NCBI RefSeq assembly: GCF_901827185.1
Contig: NZ_LR594671.1
Span: 4,490,001-4,554,000 of the forward strand
Origin: Variovorax sp. PBL-E5
GTDB lineage: Bacteria > Pseudomonadota > Gammaproteobacteria > Burkholderiales > Burkholderiaceae_C
Length of the DNA: 64,000 nucleotides
Direction: 5' to 3'
Shown: positions 44,908 to 53,328 of the stretch, piece after piece
How the letters are laid out: each line of letters opens with the position of its first letter
Position numbering within the stretch: position 1 is the stretch's first letter
Notes under the pieces: model-generated
Told to the model about the DNA's origin: nothing
What the model saw: only the letters and a program-made list of their open reading frames with translations
Databases searched by the model: none
Translations under genes and position numbers: made by a program

Positions 44908-45823
44908 CGCCGCCGGCGTCATCTCCGCGCTGGAAGAGGGCCGGCGTCAATTCCTTGCGCTGGTGGCGCATGTGCGGCCGGACCTGCACCGCTACTGCAC
45001 GCGCATGACCGGCTCGGTCGCCGACGGCGAGGATGTGGTGCAGGACACGCTGGCGCGCGCCTACTACGAGCTGTCGGAGTTCAAGGAACTGCCGCCGCTC
45101 AGGCCCTGGCTCTTTCGCATCGCGCACAACCGCGCCATCGACCACCTGCGGCGCGAGGCCTATCGCCGCAGCGAGCCGCTCGATGCCGCGCTCGAGATCG
45201 CCGACGACCGCGGCCGCGAACCCGACAGCGCACTGGCCCGCCGGCAGGCCGTGAACGCGGCGATCTCGTGCTTCCTCGAACTCGCGCCGGCGCAGCGCGG
45301 CTGCGTGATCCTCAAAGACCTGCTCGACCATTCGCTGGAAGAGATCGCGGCCGAACTCGATCTGAGCCTGCCCGCCGTGAAGGCCGCGCTGCACCGCGGA
45401 CGGACCCTGCTGCGCACGCTGGCCTCGGCACCGGCCTCGACGGCCGGCCCGTCGCCGCGCGCGGTCTCGCCGGCGCTGGCGCAGTACGCGAGCCTCTTCA
45501 ACGCCCACGACTGGGACGGCGTGCGCGCGATGCTCGCCGACGACGTGCGGCTGGACCTGGTCTCGCGGCGCAAGGCGGCGGGGCGGCGCGAGGTCGGCGT
45601 CTATTTCGGCAACTACGACCGTACCGAGGGCTGGCGGCTGCAGCCTGCGTGGCTCGATGACCGCGAGGTGCTGGCGGTGATGAGCGATCCGCTCGCCGAA
45701 GGGCCCGCTTACTTCATCGAACTCACGTGGTCGGCCGATCGCGTGGCATCCATTCGCGACTTCCGCTACGTGGGCTACATCGTGCAGGACGCGGCGATCG
45801 AGCTCGCCCCCGCAGGCGCCTGA
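44888..45823 (+). CDS. ECF sigma factor with C-terminal SnoaL-like domain
   Basis: The product is 311 aa. Region 2 is clear (LHRYCTRMTGSVADGEDVVQ, DTLARAYYELSEF, RPWLFRIAHNRAIDHLRRE). Region 4 reads CVILKDLLDHSLEEIAAELD then LSLPAVKAALHRGRTLLR. After a Pro/Ser linker (~190-200) comes a SnoaL-like domain (LAQYASLFNAHDWDGVRAML to SIRDFRYVGYIVQD). ECF families with such tails (ECF41/SigJ-like) use the tail instead of an anti-sigma factor to set activity. No anti-sigma gene is present here, which fits. The partner may be the 101-aa protein overlapping its start. Confidence 0.88.
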   Translation: MDSSATDAAGVISALEEGRRQFLALVAHVRPDLHRYCTRMTGSVADGEDVVQDTLARAYYELSEFKELPPLRPWLFRIAHNRAIDHLRREAYRRSEPLDAALEIADDRGREPDSALARRQAVNAAISCFLELAPAQRGCVILKDLLDHSLEEIAAELDLSLPAVKAALHRGRTLLRTLASAPASTAGPSPRAVSPALAQYASLFNAHDWDGVRAMLADDVRLDLVSRRKAAGRREVGVYFGNYDRTEGWRLQPAWLDDREVLAVMSDPLAEGPAYFIELTWSADRVASIRDFRYVGYIVQDAAIELAPAGA

Positions 45824-45833
45824 GCACATGCGC

Positions 45834-46823
45834 TCAATGCGGCTCTGACGCGGACTCGGCCGGCCTCGCCGCCTGGTTCCGCCGCTTCCATTGCCCGGGG
45901 GTCGTGCCGAACTCGCGCTTGAAGGCGCGGTTGAATGCAGCCTCGGACTCATAGCCCACCGAGGCCGCGACACGCGCCAGATCGCCGCGTCGTTCACGCA
46001 GCTGGCCGGCCGCCACCACCATGCGCCAGCGGGTCAGGTATTGCATCGGCGGCACGCCGACGTATTTCGTGAAGCGTTCCGCGAGCGCGCTGCGCGACAG
46101 GTTGAGCACTTGCGCCAACGCATCGACCGTCCATTCGTGCCCGGGCGATTCATGCATCAAGCCGAGACAGCGTCCCACCACGGCATCCTTGAGGCCGGCG
46201 AGCCATCCCGACTGCTCGGGCGGAATCGTCTCGATGTAGGCGCGCAGGGCTTCCAGGAAGAGCACCTCGGCGGCCCTGCTGACCAGCGCATCGACGCCCG
46301 GTCCGGCAGACGCGGCTTCGGCCAACGCGAAGCGGATCGACTGCTCGATCCAGGGCCCCGCGGCGCGATGGCGCAACCCGGTCCGGAAAATCCGCGGCAG
46401 CGCGTCGGTCAGGGGATTCGAGCCATCACCGTCGTAGGCGAACCAACCGCAGACGACGACGCTCTTTTCGCCATCGCCGCCGTAGCGAATGCGGTTCAGC
46501 TCCGGAACCCTGGGCTGGACCACATGGTCCACCTGCACGGCCGAGTACTGGAGATCGCTGCCCACCACATGAGCGTCGGCGCGCGGGAACGTCACGACGT
46601 CGCCCGCCACCAGTTCGATCGGATCGCCATCCTCCAGCCGTATCCAGCACCGTCCCTCCAGCAGCAGATGGCAGACCGCGAGGCGATGCGCCTCGGGCTG
46701 CAACAGCCTGGCCAGCTCGGCGCCCGTGGGTATGTTCACGCACCATGGCGCATGCATGTCGGCGTTGAGGAACAGTGCGCCATTGAGTCGAATCGTGCTC
46801 AGAAGACTGGACAGCACATCCAT
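45834..46823 (-). CDS. AraC-family regulator with cupin N-terminal domain
   Basis: The product is 329 aa from MDVLSSLLSTIRLNGALFLN. The N-terminal cupin_6 domain (PEAHRLAVCHLLLEGRCWI, VAGDVVTFPRADAHVVG) is followed by two helix-turn-helix motifs near the C-terminus (VDALAQVLNLSRSALAERFT; VAASVGYESEAAFNRAFKRE). This pair is common among AraC regulators of small oxidoreductases. It is divergent from the DsrE-like gene at 46949, a 125-nt gap, and may control it. Confidence 0.9.
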   Translation of the reverse strand: MDVLSSLLSTIRLNGALFLNADMHAPWCVNIPTGAELARLLQPEAHRLAVCHLLLEGRCWIRLEDGDPIELVAGDVVTFPRADAHVVGSDLQYSAVQVDHVVQPRVPELNRIRYGGDGEKSVVVCGWFAYDGDGSNPLTDALPRIFRTGLRHRAAGPWIEQSIRFALAEAASAGPGVDALVSRAAEVLFLEALRAYIETIPPEQSGWLAGLKDAVVGRCLGLMHESPGHEWTVDALAQVLNLSRSALAERFTKYVGVPPMQYLTRWRMVVAAGQLRERRGDLARVAASVGYESEAAFNRAFKREFGTTPGQWKRRNQAARPAESASEPH

Positions 46824-46948
46824 GAAAAGCTCCGATCTCTGTAGGCCGCGGCGTTTCGGACAACAAGTGCGGACGAACGGGCAAGGCAGCGGCAAGGCGC
46901 CCGGCCATCATAGAGCCTGCCTCTTTTTCTTGATCGACTGGAGCCGCC

Positions 46949-47317
46949 ATGACAGAGAACTCGCGCGAACTCGTCGTCCTCGTGACCCGCGGCACGGACC
47001 ATGAGCTTTCATCGGTGGCCCTGACGATCGCCTGCGGTGCGATCACTTCGGGGCTCAAGCCCTATCTCTTTCTGACCAGCGCCGCCATCGATCTCGTGCG
47101 CAAGCGCGCGGTGGACCTGACACACGTCCCGCCGCTGGCACCGCTCAAGGCCCTGATCGATGATTTCATGGCACGCGGCGGCACCGTCTGGGCCTGCCCG
47201 CCTTGCGTCGCATCGCGCGGCTATGTGCAGGAGGATCTGATCGAAGGTGTCGTCATCACCGGTGCCAGTGCCGTTCACGCACGGCTGATGGAAGGCGCTG
47301 CCACCCTCAGCTTCTGA
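46949..47317 (+). CDS. DsrE-like small protein with CxxC
   Basis: The product is 122 aa with GGAG before the ATG. The alternating pattern ELVVLVTRGTDHELSSVALT, then IACGAITSGLKPYLFLTSAA, then DDFMARGGTVWACPPCVASR fits the DsrE/DsrF fold. C83 and C86 form a CPPC pair where the family's reactive cysteine normally lies. DsrE-like proteins carry sulfur as a persulfide or act in thiol redox. It is divergent from the AraC regulator and converges on the LivM gene. Confidence 0.78.
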   Translation: MTENSRELVVLVTRGTDHELSSVALTIACGAITSGLKPYLFLTSAAIDLVRKRAVDLTHVPPLAPLKALIDDFMARGGTVWACPPCVASRGYVQEDLIEGVVITGASAVHARLMEGAATLSF

Positions 47318-47329
47318 GCCGCGCGTTCA

Positions 47330-48346
47330 TCACGGCCGAATGATCGGCGTGCGCGCCGCGGCATGCCGGCGCTGCGTCGGGAACAGCGACCAGCCCCAGC
47401 GCTGCTGCGCATAGCCCCACAGGCCCTGCTTGAAGAACAGCGTGACGAGGATCGCGAGCAGCCCGAGCCCAAGCAGATACCAGGTGCCATAGTCGCTCAG
47501 GAACTTGTTGAGCGCCCAGAAGATGAGCGCACCCACCAGCGGCCCTTCGATGCGACCGAGCCCGCCGATCACCACCATGAAAATCGCGAAGGCCGACCAG
47601 TTGACGCTGAAGGCCGCATCGGGGCTGATGCGCAGGTTGCCGACGAAGTAGAGCGCGCCCGCGAGGCCTGCGCCGAAGGCCGCGACCACGTACACCGCGA
47701 GCTTCATGCGCGCCACCGGCACGCCCTGCGACTCGGCCGCCACCTCGTTGTCGCGGATCGCAAGCAGCGCGAGGCCGCGCTTGCTGCGCAGGAACAGGTA
47801 GACCAGCGCGATCGCCGCGACCACGCAGGCCAGCGCCATCCAGTAGGTCACGCTCTCGCGCGTCGATTTGTCGATGCCGCGCAGCGCGGTGAGCGTGGTG
47901 CCCGAGCCGCCGCCCACGGCCGAGACATTCGCGAAGCTGAGCCGGAACACCTCGGCGATCACCCAGGTGCCGACCGCGAAGTAGCCGCCCGACAGCCGAA
48001 AGGCCGCGAAGGACACCGGCACCGCGATCAGTCCCGCAGCCAATGCGCCCAGCGGAATCGCAACGAAGGGATTGATTCCTGCGAAGTTGCCGAGCATCAG
48101 CATCACATAGCCACCGAAGCCGAAGAAGGCCTGCTGCCCGATGCTCACCATGCCGCCATAGCCCGCGAGCAGGTTCCACATCATCGCGAAGATGAAGTAG
48201 CACGCGATCTCGACGAACTCGCGCATCCAGCTCGACTCGCCCCAGAAAGGCAGGCTGGCGGCGACGAGCACCAACGCGATGCCGGCGACGCCGGCCGCGC
48301 GGCTCGCCGCGGTGGCACGTTCGACGGTGAAGCCCGATGCGGCCAT
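47330..48346 (-). CDS. livM: Branched-chain-type ABC permease (LivM-like)
   Basis: The product is 338 aa, hydrophobic. MMWNLLAGYGGMVSIGQQAF and AIRDNEVAAESQGVPVARMK are standard LivM segments, the latter contacting the ATPase. It is the last gene of the minus-strand array, 6 nt after the Bug receptor. It completes the importer whose binding protein, two ATPases and LivH permease are encoded upstream, with the hydrolase and Bug genes placed in between. The last ~20 residues are a charged tail. Confidence 0.88.
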   Translation of the reverse strand: MAASGFTVERATAASRAAGVAGIALVLVAASLPFWGESSWMREFVEIACYFIFAMMWNLLAGYGGMVSIGQQAFFGFGGYVMLMLGNFAGINPFVAIPLGALAAGLIAVPVSFAAFRLSGGYFAVGTWVIAEVFRLSFANVSAVGGGSGTTLTALRGIDKSTRESVTYWMALACVVAAIALVYLFLRSKRGLALLAIRDNEVAAESQGVPVARMKLAVYVVAAFGAGLAGALYFVGNLRISPDAAFSVNWSAFAIFMVVIGGLGRIEGPLVGALIFWALNKFLSDYGTWYLLGLGLLAILVTLFFKQGLWGYAQQRWGWSLFPTQRRHAAARTPIIRP

Positions 48347-48352
48347 GCCGAT

Positions 48353-49327
48353 TCAGTCGAGCTGAAGATGGATGCGCCCGGCCACCTGGGCCCAGCGCTG
48401 GTTCTCCGTGCGCAGGCGACGTGCGGCCTCGTCGGGCGTGTTGGCCAGCGGCTCGAGGTCCAGGGTCGCGAGACGCTCGCGCACTTCGGGCGCCGCCATC
48501 GCTTTCGCGACTTCGGACTGGAGCCTGTCGACCACCGCATCCGGTGTGGCGCGGGGCATGGCCATCATTTCCGCGAAGCTCGCGTCGTAGCCCTTGACCC
48601 CGGCTTCGGCCGCCGTCGGCACCGCCGGCTGGCTGGCGAGCCGGCGCGTGCCGGACACCATGATCGGCACCAGCTTGCCTTCCTTGATCATCGGACCCAC
48701 GACCGGCGAGGCCAGGAAGCCGCAGGGCACGCTGCCGCCCAGCACGTCCTGCATCGCCGGGCTCGGGCCGCGGTAAGGCACGTGCTGCATCTGCGCGCCG
48801 GTGTCTGCCAGCAGCAGCTCCATCGCCATGTGGCCGGGCACGCCGGGGCCGCCGGAGGCGTAGCTCATCGGCGTCTTCTTCGCCGCGGCGAGCAGCTCGG
48901 GCAGCGTCTTCACGCCGGCCGCGGGGTTGCAGACCAGTTCCTGGCTGAAGCTCGCAAGCTGGGTGACCGGCCGCAGATCCTCCATCGGCTTGAAGCTCAG
49001 CTTCCTGTAGAGATGCGGATTGATCGTGAGCATGGTGTCGGGGCCGACCAGCACCGTATGTCCATCGCTGGCGCGCACTACCTCCTGCATGCCGATGTTG
49101 CCGCCGGCGCCGGGCTTGTTGTCGACGATCACGGGCTGGCCGAGCGCCTTCTGCAGGGCCGGCTGAATCAGCCGCGAGATGATGTCGCCGGGCGCACCTG
49201 CCGGAAAGGCCACCACCAGGCGCACCGGCTTCGTGGGCCAGGCGGCATCGGCGGCCGATGCACCGGACGGCAACAGCACGGCCAGGGCGACGGCGGCGAG
49301 AAACGACTTCAACAACGGCATGCGCAT
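48353..49327 (-). CDS. Bug/TctC-family periplasmic receptor inside the hydroquinone array
   Basis: The product is 324 aa; the ATG at 49327 has AGGAG upstream. A signal peptide ends near residue 25 (GASAAD). WPTKPVRLVVAFPAGAPGDI, VDNKPGAGGNIG and MQHVPYRGPSPAMQDVLGGS are diagnostic. It resembles the receptor at 28508 most (the MxHxPYxGPxPAMQDV-GG segment is shared). Having a Bug receptor inside an ABC-importer operon is uncommon; it may bind the same conjugate or its product. Confidence 0.88.
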   Translation of the reverse strand: MRMPLLKSFLAAVALAVLLPSGASAADAAWPTKPVRLVVAFPAGAPGDIISRLIQPALQKALGQPVIVDNKPGAGGNIGMQEVVRASDGHTVLVGPDTMLTINPHLYRKLSFKPMEDLRPVTQLASFSQELVCNPAAGVKTLPELLAAAKKTPMSYASGGPGVPGHMAMELLLADTGAQMQHVPYRGPSPAMQDVLGGSVPCGFLASPVVGPMIKEGKLVPIMVSGTRRLASQPAVPTAAEAGVKGYDASFAEMMAMPRATPDAVVDRLQSEVAKAMAAPEVRERLATLDLEPLANTPDEAARRLRTENQRWAQVAGRIHLQLD

Positions 49328-49344
49328 GGGATCTCCTGGGAATC

Positions 49345-49380
49345 GATGAATGAATGAACGAATGAACGAATGAATGGATG
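49345..49380. repeat. Tetranucleotide repeat (nine RATG/AACG units)
   Basis: Nine 4-bp units read GATG, AATG, AATG, AACG, AATG, AACG, AATG, AATG, GATG. It lies in the 73-nt gap between the hydrolase stop and the Bug start, just upstream of the Bug ribosome site. Slippage could alter spacing, though the tract is short and imperfect. Confidence 0.75.
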
Positions 49381-49400
49381 GGCGAGGCGGGCCGGCGCAG

Positions 49401-50993
49401 CTACCAGGCTCCGATGAGAATGCCGGCCTCGCGCTCGCGCCGGTTCCAGGCTTCGATCGCCGCGGGCGCGATGGTGGGGAAGCGGCTGCGCGCGCGCAGC
49501 CAGTCGAACATGTGGCCCAGCATCCGTTCGCGCACGGCGGCATGGGCCGGGTCGCGACCGAGGTCCGTGAGCTCCTGCGGATCGGTCTCCAGATCGAACA
49601 GCAGCGGCGGCAGGTCTTCGAAGTGGACGAACTTCCAGCGCTGCGTGCGCAGCATGGTCATGTGGCAGCGCTCGACCGGCTGCCCGAGCGGCAGCCGCAC
49701 TGCGTCGCGAAAGGCGTAGCTGTTCTCGCAGACCACGAAGTCCTTGCCCGCCGCCGCGCCGCGGCCGTGGACCAGGGGCAGCAGCGTCTCGCCCTCCAGC
49801 CATTCGGCGGGCTGCGCGAGTCCCAGCGCATCGAGCACCGTCGGCAGGATGTCGATGCACTCGACGAGCGCGTCGCTCGCCGAGCCGCGCGCCGCGTCGG
49901 CCTCGGCACGCGGGTCGGCCACGATCAGCGGCACGCGCACGATCGGGTCGTGGAACAGCTCCTTCTCGCCGAGCCAGTGGTCGCCGAGGTAGTCGCCATG
50001 GTCGCTCGTGAAGATCACCAGCGTCTCGCGGTCCAGGCCCTGCTCGGCCATGAAGGCGAACAGCCGGCCCAGCTGGTCGTCGACCTGGCGAACCAGCCCC
50101 ATGTAGGTCGGAATCACCGTGTCGCGCACCTCGTCGCGGCTGAAGTTCCGGCTCGCCTCCTCGCGGCGGAAGCCTTCGAGCACCGGATGCGCACCGGCAC
50201 GCTCCGCCTCGCTGCGCACCGCGGGCAGCACGTCTGCGGGTCCGTACATCGCGTGGTAGGGCGCAGGCGCCACGTAGGGCCAGTGCGGCTTGATGTAGGA
50301 CAGGTGCAGCACCCAGGGCGCGTCGCCGGCCTCGCGCATGAAGTCGATCGCGCGATCGGTGGTGTAGGGCGTCTCGCTGAACGGCTCGGCGATCGCCGCC
50401 GGCGACCGGGCCCAGCGCATCTGCCAGCCGCTCAGGATCTCGCCTTGCGGGCCGCGCCCCGAGTTCGCGAAGTCGTGCCAGGGGTTGTCGGAAACCAGGC
50501 CATGCTCGCGCAGCCAGTCGCAGTACGCGTTGCCGCTGACCTTGAAGCCCGGCGGCCAGATGCCGTCGTCGCGCGCGTAAGGTTCGAAACCGCCTTCCAT
50601 CGCGAGCCGCCCTTCGCCCTGCGTGATGTCCAGGCCCAGGCGGCGTGCGCCTTCCCGATCGGGCTCGACGTGGGTCTTGCCGACCAGCGCGCAGCGCACG
50701 CCATGCGGCCGCAAGTGCTCGCCCAGGGTCTTCTGCCCGACCGAGAGCGGCACGAAATTCCACATCGCACCGTGGCTACTGACATAGCGGCCGGTGTAGA
50801 TCGACATGCGCGACGCGCCGCACACCGAGCCCTGCACGTAGGCCTGACGAAAACGCATGCCGCGCGCAGCGAGCGCATCGATGTGAGGCGTGTGCAGCCG
50901 CGGATGGCCATAGCAGGACAGATAGTCGGCGCGCAACTGGTCGCACATGATGAACAGCACGTTGCGCAGGGGCCGGGAAGAAGATCGGGACAT
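49401..50993 (-). CDS. Phosphonate monoester hydrolase / sulfatase-family enzyme
   Basis: The product is 530 aa of the alkaline-phosphatase superfamily. MCDQLRADYL at the N-terminus, KPHWPYVAPAPYHAMYGPAD and FTSDHGDYLGDHWLGEKELF are closest to what I recall of Burkholderia/Rhizobium phosphonate monoester hydrolases, which also cleave phosphodiesters and sulfate esters. The nucleophile site is C58-G-A-S-R62 where the formylglycine consensus has C-x-P-x-R, so Pro is replaced by Ala. Metal ligands D18, Q19 and the SDHGD residues are present. No signal peptide is visible, so it acts in the cytoplasm. It lies 7 nt after livH. A role in releasing a phenol from an imported ester is proposed from context. 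Confidence 0.83.
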   Translation of the reverse strand: MSRSSSRPLRNVLFIMCDQLRADYLSCYGHPRLHTPHIDALAARGMRFRQAYVQGSVCGASRMSIYTGRYVSSHGAMWNFVPLSVGQKTLGEHLRPHGVRCALVGKTHVEPDREGARRLGLDITQGEGRLAMEGGFEPYARDDGIWPPGFKVSGNAYCDWLREHGLVSDNPWHDFANSGRGPQGEILSGWQMRWARSPAAIAEPFSETPYTTDRAIDFMREAGDAPWVLHLSYIKPHWPYVAPAPYHAMYGPADVLPAVRSEAERAGAHPVLEGFRREEASRNFSRDEVRDTVIPTYMGLVRQVDDQLGRLFAFMAEQGLDRETLVIFTSDHGDYLGDHWLGEKELFHDPIVRVPLIVADPRAEADAARGSASDALVECIDILPTVLDALGLAQPAEWLEGETLLPLVHGRGAAAGKDFVVCENSYAFRDAVRLPLGQPVERCHMTMLRTQRWKFVHFEDLPPLLFDLETDPQELTDLGRDPAHAAVRERMLGHMFDWLRARSRFPTIAPAAIEAWNRREREAGILIGAW

Positions 50994-51000
50994 GGCGGAC

Positions 51001-51876
51001 TCAACGGGTCTTCGGAAAAAGCCCCTGCGGCCGCAGCACGAGCACCAGCAGGAACACGATATGGCCGAACCAGATGCCCCAGCCCGGGTCGAGCCGGAAG
51101 CCGATCTGCTGCGTGAGGCCGAGGATCATCGCGCCGGCCAGCGTGCCCCAGAAGGAGCCCATGCCGCCGATGATCACGGCCTCGAACGCGAACAGCAGCA
51201 ACAGCGGACCGTCCGATGGCGACACCGTGGTACGCATGCCCTGCAGCGCGCCGGCGATGGCGATCAGCACGAAGGCGATGGCCGTGGCCAGCGCATAGAC
51301 CTTCTTCGCGTTCAGGCCCATCAGCTCGGCAATTTCGCGATCGTCCGAAACGGCGCGGAAGGAGCGGCCCAGCGCCGTGCCCGCGAACAGCCATTGCAGC
51401 GCCGCCGTGGCCGCGAGCGCGACCGCCAGCACGACCAGCGGCAGCACGCCGATCGACAGCGATTCGCCGATGCGCAGCCCCTGCGTGGCGAGACCGCCGA
51501 TCTCGATCGAGCGCGGGTCGGCCGAGAAGATTTCCAGCAGCAGGTTCTGGATCACGATCGAAAGGCCGAAGGTCACGACCAGCGAAGGCAGCGGGTCCTT
51601 GCCGAGCGTGCCGTTGAGCACCCAGCGCTGCAGCGCATAGCCGAAGCCGAAGGCCAGCGGCAGCACTGCGAGCGCGATCAGAAAGGGCGCATCGCCCAGC
51701 AGCCCGATGCCCGCGATGACGGCGAAGGCGGCCAGCACGATGAAGTCGCCCTGCGCGGTGTTGGTCAGGCGCATGACGCCGAACATCAGCGACTGGCCGA
51801 GCGCGAACAGCGTGTAGAGGCCGCCGAGCAGGAGGCCTTGAAGAAGTGTCTCGATCAACGCATGGCTCCCGCTCAC
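51001..51876 (-). CDS. livH: Branched-chain-type ABC permease (LivH-like)
   Basis: The product is 291 aa if it starts at the GTG that overlaps the LivF stop (GTGA); a TTG six codons later would give 285 aa. No ATG is available at the right place. IETLLQGLLLGGLYTLFALG and SFRAVSDDREIAELMGLNAK match LivH permeases. GAMILGLTQQIGFRLDPGWG is near the C-terminus. Its overlap with livF implies translational coupling. Confidence 0.87.
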   Translation of the reverse strand: MSGSHALIETLLQGLLLGGLYTLFALGQSLMFGVMRLTNTAQGDFIVLAAFAVIAGIGLLGDAPFLIALAVLPLAFGFGYALQRWVLNGTLGKDPLPSLVVTFGLSIVIQNLLLEIFSADPRSIEIGGLATQGLRIGESLSIGVLPLVVLAVALAATAALQWLFAGTALGRSFRAVSDDREIAELMGLNAKKVYALATAIAFVLIAIAGALQGMRTTVSPSDGPLLLLFAFEAVIIGGMGSFWGTLAGAMILGLTQQIGFRLDPGWGIWFGHIVFLLVLVLRPQGLFPKTR

Positions 51877-52574
51877 ATGCCGAAGTAGGCACGTGAGATC
51901 TGCTCGCGCGACAACGCATCCGAGCGGCCCTGCAGCGACACCCGCCCCTCCTGCAGGCAGTAGATGCGCCGCGAGACGCGCTGCGCCATCGTCACGTCCT
52001 GCTCGACGATCACCACCGTCATGCCCTCGCCCGTGATGGCCGGCATGGCAGCGTAGATCTCGCGGATCACGATCGGCGCCAGGCCCAGCGACAGCTCGTC
52101 GCACAGCAGCAGCTCGGGGTTGCTCATCAGCGCACGGCCCAGCGCCACCATCTGCTGCTGGCCGCCGGACAGCGAGGTCGCCGGATCCTTGCGCTTGTCG
52201 GCCAGGATCGGGAACAGCGTGTAGAGACGCCGCAGGTTCCACGGCCCGGGGCGCCGCGTGAGGCCGCCCATCAACAGGTTCTCTTCGACGCTGAGGCTCG
52301 GGAACAGCCGCCGTCCCTCGGGCACCATCGCGAGGCCGCGCCGCACGATCTCGCCGGGCGGCAGGCCGCCGATCGCTTCGCCCTTGAAGTGCACCGCCTC
52401 GCGCGGCGCGCGCACCAGGCCGGTCAGGCACTTGAGCAGCGTCGACTTGCCCGCGCCGTTGGCGCCGATGATGGCGACCAGCTCGCCGGGGTCGAGCGTG
52501 AAGTCGATGCCGAACAAGGCCTGCGCATCGCCGTAGAACGCGCGCAAGTCCCTGGCCGCGAGCAGAGCGGTCAT
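51873..52574 (-). CDS. livF: LivF-like ABC transporter ATPase
   Basis: The product is 233 aa from MTALLAARDLRAFYGDAQAL. Walker A GANGAGKST (residues ~36-44), signature LSGGQQQM and Walker B LLLCDELSLGLAP follow in order. LSLGLAP is the LivF hallmark. The start is 31 nt after the livG stop. Confidence 0.9.
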   Translation of the reverse strand: MTALLAARDLRAFYGDAQALFGIDFTLDPGELVAIIGANGAGKSTLLKCLTGLVRAPREAVHFKGEAIGGLPPGEIVRRGLAMVPEGRRLFPSLSVEENLLMGGLTRRPGPWNLRRLYTLFPILADKRKDPATSLSGGQQQMVALGRALMSNPELLLCDELSLGLAPIVIREIYAAMPAITGEGMTVVIVEQDVTMAQRVSRRIYCLQEGRVSLQGRSDALSREQISRAYFGM

Positions 52575-52605
52575 GCCGTCCTCTCCCCGCATGGCAAGGC
52601 GCCGC

Positions 52606-53325
52606 TCATGCTTCCATCCCCATGTACACGCGCCGCACCTCGGCATCGTTCATGACGGCACGCGGCTCGCCCTCGGCCAGCTTCTGGCCGAAGTTGATGA
52701 CGAACAGCCGGTCGGCCAGCGACAGCAGCGCGTGCACCACGTGCTCGATCCAGATCATGGTCACGCCGCGCGACTTGATGCGCTGCAGCTCCGCCACCAA
52801 TTGCCTGGCCTCGTGCTCGGTCAGGCCGCCCGCGATCTCGTCCAGCAGGAGCAGCTTCGGCCGCGTCGCCAGCGCGCGCGCAAGCTCGAGCCGCTTGCGG
52901 TCGAGCAGCGTGAGGCCGCCGGCCGGCTTGTTGGCATGCGGCATCAGGCCGGTCTGTTCCAGCACCTCGTGCGCGGTCTGCCAGGCTTCCTGTTCCGGCT
53001 GGCCGGCGCCGAAGCAGGCAGCGGTCACGAGGTTCTCGAACACGCTCATGTGGCCGAAGGGCTGCGGCACCTGGTAGCTGCGGCCGATGCCTGCATGGCA
53101 GCGCTGGTGCGGCTTGAGCGCGGTCACGTCGCGTCCCTCGTATTCGACGCGGCCGGCATCGACGCGCACGTCGCCCGAGATCAGGTTGAACAGCGTGGTC
53201 TTGCCCGCGCCGTTCGGCCCGAGGATACCCAGCGTCTCGCCCTCGGTCACCGCGAGCGTGATGTCGTCGGTGACCTTGAGCGCGCCATAGGACTTGCTGA
53301 CCGCGTGCAACGCCAGAAGGGTCAT
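52606..53325 (-). CDS. livG: LivG-like ABC transporter ATPase
   Basis: The product is 239 aa. Walker A GPNGAGKTT is near residues 36-44 and Walker B LLLLDEIAGGLTEHE near 160. The signature is degenerate (GGLTLLDRKRLELARAL instead of LSGGQ), as is common in LivG-type subunits. The ending EVRRVYMGMEA is typical. It starts 3 nt after the stop of the binding-protein gene. Confidence 0.9.
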   Translation of the reverse strand: MTLLALHAVSKSYGALKVTDDITLAVTEGETLGILGPNGAGKTTLFNLISGDVRVDAGRVEYEGRDVTALKPHQRCHAGIGRSYQVPQPFGHMSVFENLVTAACFGAGQPEQEAWQTAHEVLEQTGLMPHANKPAGGLTLLDRKRLELARALATRPKLLLLDEIAGGLTEHEARQLVAELQRIKSRGVTMIWIEHVVHALLSLADRLFVINFGQKLAEGEPRAVMNDAEVRRVYMGMEA

Positions 53326-53328
53326 CGC

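Noticed and set aside
41800..44922. 1040-residue minus-strand frame over the GspE-like gene
   Set aside because: The secretion ATPase motifs lie in a different frame; this one is an Arg/Ala/Gly-rich shadow.
49345..49380. Possible CRISPR-like repeat
   Set aside because: Units are 4 bp and contiguous with no spacers; it is a simple sequence repeat.
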